Source: Galerina marginata
Taxonomy: Eukaryota; Basidiomycota; Agaricomycetes; Agaricales; Galerinaceae
Assembly: GCA_023014335.1 (NCBI GenBank)
Contig: JAECYW010000001.1
Coordinates: forward strand, 4,030,001-4,094,000
Direction: 5' to 3'
Length of the DNA stretch: 64,000 nucleotides
Position numbers and translations under genes: made by a program. This document shows positions 54,228 to 64,000 of this stretch, piece after piece. The notes under the pieces are model-generated. The model was not told the origin of the DNA and ran no database searches. It saw only the letters and a program-made list of their open reading frames with translations. Within the stretch, counting starts at the first letter, position 1; the number at the start of each line of letters is the position of its first letter.

Positions 54228-54990
54228 GGTAAGATCTTCTAGACGGGTATGCCAAACACTATTGTGGCCTTATTTTATTCCTTAGTTACGTTTATCCTCT
54301 ACATTTTTGCGGTACGTGGAGTGTGCCAGCATTAGTCGTATACAAGGTCCAATAAGAACCCACAGATTTAGTGGTTCTGGAAGAGGAGGAAATGATGTAC
54401 GAGGATGTGCGGGAATACAAGATGGTCTTTGGTGTCTAATTTTAGAATCATCTTGTTTCACGGTGAGGTGATCGACGTTGGACTGAGGCTGACGGAGTCA
54501 ACAAAGCAGGTAACGTTTCATAAGCTGTTGCCTTTTCGGTCCCTGGCCTTCAGTCTGAGAGAAGGCTAGGAGGAAATAAATGCTAGGAACGATGGAGGAA
54601 GTCTGCAGGAAAACAAAAGCCAGTATAGGATCAAAGCTGAGCTTGGCCCTGGGGGTGACGTGGAATCTCTTCAAACCTGAAGTCGCAGCTTGCGTTTTTT
54701 GACTAAAAACAGGACAAGGAACGAGATTTATTGGCGTCGTTTCCTCCAACTTCTAGTAGTGCGCTGAACAAAAAAAAATAGCGCAGAGACAGCTCTCTTC
54801 CTTCAGCTTCGGCTTCCTCCTACGTATTCCAACCATTTTGTCTCGTTATCGACTACGCCTGCTGTCGGTGTATAACCTAACCTGCGAATGACGTACGGAT
54901 CGACTTGTCGTCCTCTTCGTACTGGTTAGCAGGAGGCGCAGGTTTGCACGTCATTGGTAACGGGTGTACTACTCTCGACGCTTGAATTGT
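54228..54990. repeat. 3' flank of the microexon gene and start of copy B
   Basis: From about 54388 this matches the first bases of the window (copy A). An open stretch near 54365-54439 (reading MMYEDVREYKMVFGV before a TAA) has a partly conserved counterpart at 6-65, so an additional terminal exon is possible but unproven. 54700-54980 corresponds to the distal exon region of gene X. Confidence 0.5.
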
Positions 54991-55238
54991 CGACGCGTCA
55001 TCTGAGATCCAAGTGGGTAGGGGTCATATTCCAGAGACCTCTCAGAGTACGTCCTTGGTGACTTCAAGTTGACCTACGGAGAGTTGATAGTGAAAGTACG
55101 TTCACCGTGATGGAACAAACGGGCAAGGCAGAAGCTCCGCCAAACATCGGTCAATTTTCCAAACGTGTGCCTGAAACCAGAGGCTACAGTTTGCCCAGAA
55201 TAAAAAAGTAGTCTTTGTCGGCTGAGATGTGAACTTAC

Positions 55239-55471
55239 GTAGGAATTTCATCAACTAGATCAAAACCAAAACGGGGATTGAAATTGACTTGGAGTAAGAC
55301 GCCGCGAAAAAGGCGGTGGCGTCGACGTAGGCTGGCGTTGGCTGTGTCGCGACTTGAAAACCCGATGTCGCAGTGATGCGTGGCGGTCTGAGCATGTCGA
55401 TGGCCAAGTTCCGAGAAAGATATCGGCTTGGATGATAGTCAGGTCGATGTGGCAGTCGACTAGGAACTCAT
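55239..55471 (-). pseudogene. Gene X copy B, degenerate first coding exon
   Basis: The conserved start ATG (55469-55471) is followed after two codons by TAG, so this copy cannot be read from the same start. The exon end and GTAAGT donor (55233-55238) are kept. Related DNA of the upstream gene part lies at 55558-55833. Confidence 0.4.
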
Positions 55472-56094
55472 GCCAGCGGAGGCGACGGGGAGATTGAGGT
55501 AATGAATCTGAACCATTTTCGCTTCAAATAGATTGAATTTGGGAACAATATTCATATTCAATGCTTGAGTTTTGAAGGTTTAAACCTGAAGAGCGTAAAG
55601 ATGGTACTGTAAAATTCGGTTTCAATTCCAGGTGCAGAAAGAGAACATTTACTTAACATGTCATGTCCTTCTCCCGTTGACCCATAATGAATCGTCCTGC
55701 ATATAGGTGGGCGAACCGCCAGCTCTGAAAATTCTAGCTTCTTTGCCTCAGAATTATGAACGTGGACTCGCACGAACGAACATGACCTGTATGAATGAGG
55801 GAGTTTTAGAGGACCGTAAACTGCACTGATCAAGTGCTGACGTTGTTTCTCACCTCGAGTTCACGACCACTTGGGCTGTACGTTAATCCAGCGGGTATCC
55901 TGAAATTCAACCTGGTCCGACGCGTATCGGTACCTGTTTTCCAAATTCCAATGGACGTTTTGGCAAAAGCGTGGCCCGGTCAATTGGTTTGGTTGGATCA
56001 AAGCCTGATCAACTGACGTAATGTTCATGACGAAAGCCAAGGGGTGCCGAAGCGCCTCTTTAAATATCGCCTTCCCATTCGCTGGATACTTAAT

Positions 56095-56442
56095 CCCAGT
56101 GAAAAGCCCGCCTGCTGAGAACAGCTGAGGTGTGTCGGTATCGGTTTGTTGACCAGAGCAGACCTTGCCCGAAAAGTGAGACATTTTATGTTGAGGTCTG
56201 CTCGAAAAGTGTTGAAATGTGCTAAGGTCGACGGCGTGGGTTTGCTTCGCTTAGCATTTGCTACAATCTGCTCTCATATGCCGGATTCTAAGCTAGATTA
56301 AATTTCAAGTCTTGGCACATCTGCTGAAATCGGATATACGATAATTATCAAATGCTTATGGTACCCGATCTCAGCAGAATGAGACAATGATGTATATCCC
56401 AGCATATCCCAGCAGACTTGAGCAGACGGGCTTTTCACTGGG
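56095..56442. mobile_element. 348-bp MITE in copy B
   Basis: Perfect 16-bp inverted ends CCCAGTGAAAAGCCCG, flanked by ACTTAAT on both sides (56088-56094, 56443-56449). The interior has several CAGCAGA/TCTGCTG motifs and no coding frame. Copy A is empty at the equivalent point (about 41029). A 7-bp duplication, or TTAA with extra bases, leaves the superfamily open. Confidence 0.85.
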
Positions 56443-58191
56443 ACTTAATACTCGCGTTGATCGCTCTGCCTTATCTGATACCACGGCTACCAAAACGCTG
56501 AATCACAAATCTTGCTTCCCCACATCGATATCAATATTTCAATGCTTCCCCACATCGATATCAATATTTCAAACGGCTCATACTCTCTCAGCGTCATGAA
56601 ATGCCTGTATAATCAGTTCGGGCCTATCCCGCAGGGTTTACAGTTCTCGCTCAAGGTTTCACATGCGGGAAGCACCATGTCCTACCTCGCAAGGGTGTCT
56701 CGAGCTCGAGCGTCATGGGCATCCAGAGTGCTGCGTTCAGCTTCCCTCTTGCCGCTGCATTGTAGCGACTCGGATACTGGGCGAGTAACCCGGTACGTTG
56801 TAAGCTCCTGCGTGTGTGCAAACACGTGGCATCGTGCTTTGAACTTACTTCCGCTCGATGAAGCTCGATCTAACTATCACGCTGGTTTTGTGGCATCTAA
56901 TCTTGGGCAACTGGGCGACACGATCCTGACTTTTCACCCACTCCTGCGTTTACCCCAAAGGAAAACCGTGCGCCTTATCTCAGTTCTTTGAATAACTTCC
57001 AAACTGACCTGTCCTGACCAAACTTCGATCCGATAAGCGAAGACCAGTGCCGCCTGCTATCTAAAACCCCTTTCGCTACGTTCATCGTACCCACACACAG
57101 GACCATCATTCGAACGACTCGCAATAATGTCCCTCCAAACATGCCGCCGATGCCCAGGTTTGGGTTTGGGTGGTACTAGAGCGAGTACATCCGCAATGCA
57201 TGTGCGTTCCTGCGTGTGGGTCATAGAATTTGGTGCTGCCCTCGCTTTCTCCGTCTCCATCCAGAAACAGCTGACTGAGATTCCTACACCCCGCCTGGAA
57301 GATTCTGGGAAAACCTCGCAAGGACGCATAGGACGCAGGCATTTCTTATTCCCGCATGCTCTAGCTGTCCATGCAACCTTTTAACTCTGCGTCATTCTAC
57401 TGAGCGTGCGCTGGAGAAAATGTCCGTTCTGGTGCATGATTTTGCAAACAATCATCGTCTTCTGTCTTCACCTCGACTCTTGACCTTATACTTGCGAAGA
57501 ATTCCTCCTGCCGGCCCTTCCACCCGTATAATCGCATGTTGTATCAAGACAGCGAGACGGTGGAATTAATCTCGCTTTTCATCTACCTTCCTAGCTCGTT
57601 CTCCTCCGTGTTTATTGTCTAAGTTCTGTCCTGTATGCTCGCGGTTATATTCGAGCCACGAAGATTGCGACCTTTTCTTTCTTTCACGAATATTTATCAA
57701 GTATTACCCTCCGGGTCTTTGACGTCCTTGGGTTTTGATTCAGACCTCGACCTTATTTTCTGTCCTTCAAATTCCTACAAGTCGTCTTTGCCTTCGGCCA
57801 GAAACACCCCACCAAAGTCCCTTATAGGTACCCTTTGCCCCGTCTTTCGCATGGTTTTGGATAAAACCAGCTTTCTCATGCCGAGAACTTGAATCAACAT
57901 TTCGATGCACAGATTGAGAACGTGGATTGGCGGAAGTTTTTACTCGCATATATTCGCCTTCAATCCCCTTTGGATGTTCGTCTCGCCTGTACCAGAATGC
58001 AACTATGTCATTCTCAACTCACAAACTGGCGTTTAGGAGACACTTAACTTTTTCTATTCTATCGGTGGAGTAAGTCGGCTAACTCTCTATCGTGTAGTTA
58101 TTCTTACTTTCTTCCGTCTTTCCAGTTGAATGATCATGAAAGCATTGCCATAAAGGAGCTAAGATATTGTTCGTACGTAGCGCCTAGTAAT

Positions 58192-61100
58192 TTAAAGACC
58201 AAAATGTACATACGGTACCCAAATAAGTAAAGACGATTCGGAATCACCAAGTGCCTTTCGGATCTGCCGTATCGCATAATGAAGCGAGTACGCCGCACCG
58301 TCACTATTCAACCCTTCCGAAGGTCGGTTATCATCCACTCTCGTATCTAAAAGGTGCCTATAAAATTCTTCTGCGATTTTCGGACCAGATCGGTCATCGA
58401 TAGACCACATAGTCGCGACCACGCTCCGGTATCCAGCCGCCAACATACCTGCGGCCAGATGAACGGCTTCTTCGGAGAGGTTTTCGTCACCCGCACATGT
58501 CTGACACGCGGATAAGAAGGCGAGGTCCGCTCCCACCAATTTCTCTTTGATAATTGACAGTAGGTTAAGTCGTCCGTCATGAAGATAAAACCCGCTTTGT
58601 AAAGGGTCATCAGTATCTTGAGCAGCATGGCAAGCGAGATGAATAAAGCTGTTGTCTTTCATTTTTGATATCACTTGAGTAACTGTGGCCTCGTCGTTTT
58701 CCAAAGAAAGATGTCGTAAATTTCCCTGTTTCGCTAGCCTCTCAATCGCTCGAAGTTCAATTCTTGTTCCTGGGATGCTTGGTAGCATTGGTGCGTTGGC
58801 TTGGCCAATCATTAGAAGTCCTTTTTCCGGCCCGACTAGTTCTCGAGGCTTTTGTACCCTTTCGACAAGTGCTTTAACTGTAGGAGTATACGACGAGATC
58901 GCAAAATCGGAGAGAGTGGTGTATATTCCTGGAGTGGATTCGGTCGGCGAGTATATCCCCGCTGCATGTATTGGAAGAAAGGCCAGGGGTCCAGTAACAC
59001 ACCACCAAATACGAGGTAGACTGGACGGCGGCTCCTTTGAATAATAACGATGGTTAGATTAAATCAGATAAAGTTAAAATATGAATATATTTACTGAATA
59101 ACCGAGACCGTCGAGGATGGGTTTGACGACATACATCCACAATTGGCGAAGAACGTGTTTGACGAAGTCTGAACGTTCATAACGCATCCCACGCTCAGTC
59201 CCACGCATTCGGAGCCCCGAATCGAGGAGATGAGTCTTGAAGTACTTGCGCAAAGTATCCGCTTTTTCATAGGAAAATTGATTGAGGGGGATATGAAGAG
59301 GCTTCCGACCGGAAATAAGCGCTAGGGCGTCAGATCGGTCCTTGTGGATATTGATGACAATCACAGGGCCGGTATCGGGGATGCCCTTGAGTAGGGTTGA
59401 ACACGATACTGGTTTAAGGAAATCTTCGAAATTGGGTATGGCGCGAACCTTCGTGAGCATCTGAGCCCACTCTTCTGCGAGTTTGACTCTGGTAGTCACC
59501 GCGTCTTGGATTGACATTTTCTTTATCATGCTAGCTTCGGCTGTAAGCGGCGCTGGCTCCGATCGGGATCCTGCATGTTCCAAAGCAACTGAAACTCGTA
59601 ATATTTCATCAGCAAGAGCTGCATCGTGGGCACGAAGGTCGTCTAAAGGGGTACGAAGGTTATTAAGTTGGCTCCATACGAGGCAGCGACCTTGTTCAAG
59701 AAACTCTAGAGCCAGATCAGGTTGGTTAGTGCCAAACGCAACCGCGGCAGCTGAAGTCGAGATTTCGGAAATATTAGAAAGTGTGGTGTAACGCTTCCCA
59801 ATAGTTTCTTCAAGACCTGCGATCACGGAAATAAGGCCAATAGCAGTACGGTAGGCCTCCAACAATTGTGATGGGTCAGCTACTTTGGCTATAGTAATCC
59901 ATTCCTCGGCTGCTGTAAGTCGAATTGAAGGCGGGCCTGTGGTATGCGTAGCACAAAGTCGGTAGTTATGGATGGCGCTCATCAAATCTTCTAGATTTGT
60001 GGTGCGGATGAAGCGCTGTGAAAATGATGTTCCTAGATTGATGAGGGCACCCGGCAGGTCTGCATGGCCCTCTGGAGTGAGGTCAACTGACTTTTGAAGG
60101 CACGATATGGCTTCAGAGGCGTCGTCGAGATTTCCTGTTCCCGCGAAGCGTATTCGGAGCAAATTTCCGAGGCTGTTCAGCCAATCGCGCAGGGCGTCGT
60201 GCCCTTCGGGAGTGAGGTGAATTGCCTTCCGAAGGAATGATATTCCTTCAGAAAGGTCAGTAAGTCTATTTGTGTCTTTGAAATGTAATCGAAGAGCATT
60301 CGCAAGGTTGTTGAGAAGACCAGGGAGGATGACATGGCCATCAGGTGTGAGAGACACGGCTTTCCGATGGGATGCTACCGCTTTAGTAACATCCGCAAAA
60401 TCTCCTGTGTGTTCAAAGCGCATTTGGAGAGAATTCCCTAGGTTATCCAGCCGGATAGGCATCTCTACATGGCCTTCTGGAGTAATACCAACCGCGCTTT
60501 GAAGAGTTGATACTGCCTCTATTATGTCAGTCAGCTCTTTCGTGCTTCTGTAGCGCAATATGAATGACATTCCGAGGTTGCTCAGAAGACCACCCCGGTC
60601 GGAATCGCCCAAAGGAGTGAGATGAAGGGCTTTCTGATGGAACGATATCGCTTCAGAGATGTCGGAGAGATTCCCCGTACTTACGAAGCGCAATCCAAGG
60701 GAACCTCCTAGACTGGATAGCTGATGAGGCTTGTAATGATGGTCTTCAGGCAAAAGACGGCCAGCTTCCTGCAGGTGTGATATTGACTCAGAGAGGTCCG
60801 CAAAACTGCCCGTGTTTCGGAAGCGCTCTCCAAGCAATATGCCTGAATTGATTAGGCGGCCAGGTAAGTTTGCTTTGCCTGCAGGAGTGAGATAAATTGC
60901 CTGCTGAACCGCTAATGTTGCCTTGGATAAGTCGCCCAAGTCCCCTGAGCACTGAAAACGTAATTGAAGTGATCCTACGAGGTCATCCAGCCAAAGGCAC
61001 ATCTCATCATGGTCTGTATCCTCAGGAAGAAGAGAAACTGCTTTCTGAAAGATTGTTACGGCATTAGAAATTTGGGTGAGATCTCCTGTACGTTGAAAAC

Positions 61101-61584
61101 GTGACTGAAATGCACTTCCGAGTTTCTGCAACGAAAAAAGCTTTAATTCGTGCCCATCGAAAGTGCCGTTGACTACACTTTCAAACCTTGAAATTGCTCT
61201 ATCAAGGTCCTCCGAATTCTTTGTTAGATTATATCGCTCCCAAAGTGAGAGCCCGGAGTCGAGCAGGTAGGTCACGAACTTCGGATCGTGAGTAGGCAAA
61301 AGCTGGATGGCCGAGTCAAAAAGTATGACACTGGCATCGACAAAATCAACGTTTCCTGTACTCCAAACGTCTGTTAGATAGATTTTCCCTAACATGTTCA
61401 GAAAATATGGTTTTCTCGGCGAGCTGTTGGACAAGTTCAAAACCATTTCTGTAGTCGATTTGGGGTTTGTGATTAGAGATTCCGAAAAAGCTGAAGCCCT
61501 AATATTAGCAGAATAGCTCGACCTTGGGTGTGGTAGGTTGAGCGTACCCTCGTCCGACATATCCTCAACGCCTTGTTGTGCCAT
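58192..61584 (-). CDS. TPR-CHAT protease, complete
   Basis: About 1,110 residues in two exons (59095-61584 and 58192-59034), with a 60-nt intron GTAAAT..AAAG that keeps the frame. Residues about 50-570 are some ten TPR-like repeats of 45-50 residues, with a recurring RF..TG.L.D..EAI...QKA..LTPEGH pattern. These fold as helical scaffold for ligand or partner binding. The C terminus is a CHAT domain, a caspase-like cysteine protease fold, with the dyad His966 (HLACHA) and Cys1007 (LSACQT). Both catalytic residues are present. CHAT-TPR proteins are expanded in mushroom-forming fungi; related bacterial proteins cut partners upon activation. The substrate here is unknown. A paralog starts to appear at 63580. 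Confidence 0.92.
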
Positions 61585-61917
61585 TCCTTTCGAGTGGTCG
61601 AGTATTTTCGAAGGGTCGAGAAGGAGGAGTGGATGTATTGGCGAAATTAATGACGAGGTTCTTATCAGATCTCAAACGTCCATCGCACAGCTTTCTCTGA
61701 CTCGATGAGGAGACCTCACCGATGTACCGGACTGCCAGTCAAGCATCTCATATGGGGTTTCCAAGCCTGGGCGTTAATGCTGTGCGCGGAAACAAAATGT
61801 CAACCAATTCCATCCATGAAATCACAGCATAAAGTATACAATGAGGTCAGGAGTAACCGGCACTTCTGTGGCCGAGAACCGGTTTCGGAGATAATCCAGT
61901 GTTGCGGGAGTCACCTT
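61585..61917. other. 5' region of the CHAT gene; no gene seen
   Basis: About 330 bases upstream of the CHAT start on the minus strand. It should hold the CHAT promoter; no clear TATA box. Confidence 0.35.
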
Positions 61918-62528
61918 CTACTCGGAAAATGGGATTTTAACGAAACGAGTGCTGGTTGAAGCATGAAGCTTTGAAGGACCAGTGAACGCTCGTAGCCGTA
62001 TAACGCGGCGAGGGTGATGAGCACTGGCCGTTGAGAATGGAGAGCGACCTAATTCAATATAACCTGAAGTAGACACGCATACAGTGGTGCACATGTCAAG
62101 TGTCCAGCGCTCACCGCCCAACTCGCCCACAATGTCAATGTCTGCCTTTGATGATGTCTATTAAACAAACAAAAGTTGAAACCCGATATTCAAGCTGGAT
62201 TGAATACGTTATACAAAAGTGTGAAAGCTGTATGCTCGAGTTGTGTCAAATTCGTGCACATGGCTTATAGGAAACTCACATACTTCAACTTATTGACTTC
62301 GGCCGAGAAGTGACTTAACTTGTAGAGTATATCCACGCCAGGAATCCAATGTTTCAAAGCATACGTTAAGCGGAATGACAACGGTGGCCCTCTTACACGG
62401 CAAATCAAGTCGATAGTGGTTCTCTCATGGCTAGCAGAGACTCGAGGAGGACAGTGAAGATCGGATAAAGGCCATTCCTTCGTAGTCGAAGCTTTGAGTG
62501 CGCAGCTCGTAGCCCATGCCATACTCAT
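61918..62528 (-). CDS. Two-exon hypothetical gene
   Basis: Exon 1 from ATG 62528 (MSMAWATSCALKASTTKEW) to 62280; intron 62158-62279 with a GTGAGT donor and TAG acceptor; exon 2 62157-61918 ending TAG. Joined in frame it gives about 160 residues including HWIPGVDILYKLSHFSAEVN and DIDIVGELGGERWTLDM. The perfect donor and in-frame join are the support. I recognise no family. Upstream exons are possible (open frame at 62525-62740) but none joins in frame with good sites. Confidence 0.45.
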
Positions 62529-63579
62529 GTCAGGCGCGCTGTTCCAGAGAGGCAACAAAATGGTTTAATAAAGGTTGACGGGAGGTGACCTGAGGAGAAA
62601 CATTGATTGTGTGCATCGGGGGACTGAGCCCACTGGCAAATGTCGGAGGTGGCGATCGTGGGACGGTCAGTATATTCCCACAGAGCTAATTTTATACGAT
62701 CATGATGGCCACCGTGACATTCACCTTTGACAGGCTGCACAAAGATCCACAGATCGTCTGGACTTTGTATACCGACAATGATGCGAGAGATCGCTCATCT
62801 CCTGGCCCCCGAGTCATCTACTTGTGCGCCCAGTACTAATAGTACGAATGTAAGTGTTCTCCACTTCTTCGGACGTCTTTGCTTACGGACAATGCCCGGC
62901 AGCCCATCCCATTTAGATTTCAGGCTTTGTTTTCTTTCTTTTTGCACCTCTCTCGCTAACGAACTCTCCTAGACTTTTGAACGAAAGCCGACAAGATTGG
63001 TTGGTACAACAGGGCAACCAAAAATCACTTGCACGTCTTTGTGCTACACTCTCTTCGGTCTGTGAACGGACTTGCAGACGTTATTTTTACACTGTATTTT
63101 GACGGTAGGTATTCTTGGCCATCCATTCTATTTTGCCCCATCTTACATCGCACCAGAAATCTGGGCTTCTTTGATCCGCTCTTCTTTGCGAATTCGGTAT
63201 TTTAGGCCCAAGGGTAGACTAGACTAAGAATCCAGAAATGCCGCTGACATTTTCTGTAGGTTCCTGGTGGTGTTTCGGCCAGATATCACTTTACGGTTCA
63301 AATTTAATGACTCTGCCGTATATACATATATCTATTCATATATATTCAGAGTTTCTAACTTGCAACTTACAGGTGTGGTGCGTCGTGTTATACTACGCGT
63401 CCGCTGACCTATCATTCCAGACCCAGTATCTAGGAGACACTTGTCTTTTCCTATTCTATCGGTGGATTAATCCAGTTAAATCTCTATCATGCAATTATTC
63501 TTACTTTCTTCCGTCTTTCCAGCTCAATGAAAGCATTACCATAAAGGAGCAAAGATATTGTTCGTACGTTGAGCTTCAT
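62529..63579. other. Intergenic; 3' flank shared with copy B at its end
   Basis: No supported gene from 62741 to 63420. From about 63420 the sequence matches 58030-58190, the 3' flank of the complete CHAT gene, including TTCTATTCTATCGGTGGA. Confidence 0.45.
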
Positions 63580-64000
63580 TTAAAGACCAAAATGTACATA
63601 CGGTACAGAAATAAGTAAAGACGATTCTGAATCACCAAGTGCCTTTCGGATCTGCCGTATCGCATAATGAAGCGAGTACGCCGCACCGTCACTATTCAAC
63701 CCTTCCGAACCTTGATTATGATCCGCTTTCGTATCTAAAAGGTGCTTATAAAATTCTTCTGCGATTTTCGGACCAGATTGATCATCGATAGACCACATCG
63801 TGGCTACCACGCTCCGGTATCCAGCCGCCAACATACCTGCGGCCAGATGAACGGCTTCTTCGGAGAGGTTTTCATCACCCGCACATGTTTGGCACGCGGA
63901 TAAGAAAGCAAGGTCCGCTCCCATTAGTTTCTCTTTGATAATTGACAATAGGTTAAGTCGTCCATCGTGAAGATAAAACCCGCTTTGTAAAGGGTCATCG
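63580..64000 (-). CDS. Second CHAT protease paralog, 3' end only
   Basis: The last 140 codons of a CHAT gene, more than 90 percent identical by eye to 58192-58612. The catalytic Cys motif LSACQT is kept; the His motif would lie just beyond the window. It ends at TAA 63580. Differences cluster around DTKADHNQGSEG. The frame is open to the window edge, so it is probably a real neighbour gene produced by recent tandem duplication. Confidence 0.85.
   Translation of the reverse strand, partial: DDPLQSGFYLHDGRLNLLSIIKEKLMGADLAFLSACQTCAGDENLSEEAVHLAAGMLAAGYRSVVATMWSIDDQSGPKIAEEFYKHLLDTKADHNQGSEGLNSDGAAYSLHYAIRQIRKALGDSESSLLISVPYVHFGL

Larger units (their letters stand above)
54388..58190. repeat. 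Segmental-duplication copy B
   Basis: Same order of blocks as copy A, uninterrupted except for the MITE at 56095-56442. The end (58030-58190) also matches 63420-63579, directly before each CHAT gene 3' end. A tandem repeat of about 28 bp at 56514-56570 (CCCCACATCGATATCAATAT type) is specific to this copy. 57000-58190 holds no gene I can support. Confidence 0.7.

Noticed and set aside
1..64000. tRNA or rRNA genes
   Set aside because: I saw no cloverleaf-like or rRNA-like sequence; a tRNA scan was not possible by eye, so absence is not proven.

Overview
The window is nuclear DNA of a filamentous basidiomycete, most likely an agaric-type mushroom. The genes have 45-70 nt spliceosomal introns with GTRNGT donors. 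The protein families fit this as well: a TPR-CHAT protease, a fungal N-terminal/ubiquitin-like protein, Ty3/gypsy and hAT elements. No bacterial operons or CRISPR are present. All calls come from reading the sequence and the translations by eye; no database was searched. Bases 651-39820 are a five-level nest of transposable elements whose joints are mostly exact. A gag-only LTR element (R1, 656-39815, target duplication ACCAC) was hit by a GC-rich element (E, about 1312-36422). E was hit by a long-inverted-repeat element (D1, 3324-31720, 7-bp duplication) and by an hAT transposon (31744-35728). D1 was hit by a 23-kb Ty3/gypsy element (7004-30039, 1,684-bp LTRs). That gypsy was hit by a second D-family element (D2, 9123-14777). 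The hAT carries a small hAT-like insert (33838-34524), and the 3' LTR of R1 carries a solo LTR (39218-39689). The LTR pairs agree with the nesting order: about six differences in 418 bp for R1 and one noticed in 1,684 bp for the gypsy. The gypsy reads on the minus strand as gag, protease and RT-RNaseH-integrase, joined by what look like two -1 frameshifts. Downstream of pol, on the opposite strand, it carries four intron-containing genes of unknown function (9089-21234), three with their own TATA-like box. Such an antisense spliced gene block in a fungal retrotransposon is one of the two main finds. The host part, 1-650 and 39.8-64 kb, has three tandem copies of a segment with an unknown minus-strand gene (gene X). 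Each copy was hit by a different transposon: R1 in copy A, an hAT with an open transposase (47230-51204) in copy C, and a 348-bp MITE in copy B. Between copies C and B lies a plus-strand gene (51858-54227) with a fungal STAND-type N-terminal domain, a ubiquitin-like domain and a CxxC...CxxC zinc motif. Its tail is a tandem array of near-identical introns, almost all exactly 68 nt, separated by thirteen exons of exactly three bases, one codon each. The introns are conserved while the single-codon exons differ from unit to unit. This is the strongest candidate for an undescribed system. It is followed by a 1,110-residue TPR-CHAT protease gene (minus strand), a small two-exon gene, and the 3' end of a second CHAT paralog that leaves the window. 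Together these resemble an innate-immunity or allorecognition neighbourhood, which is inference.
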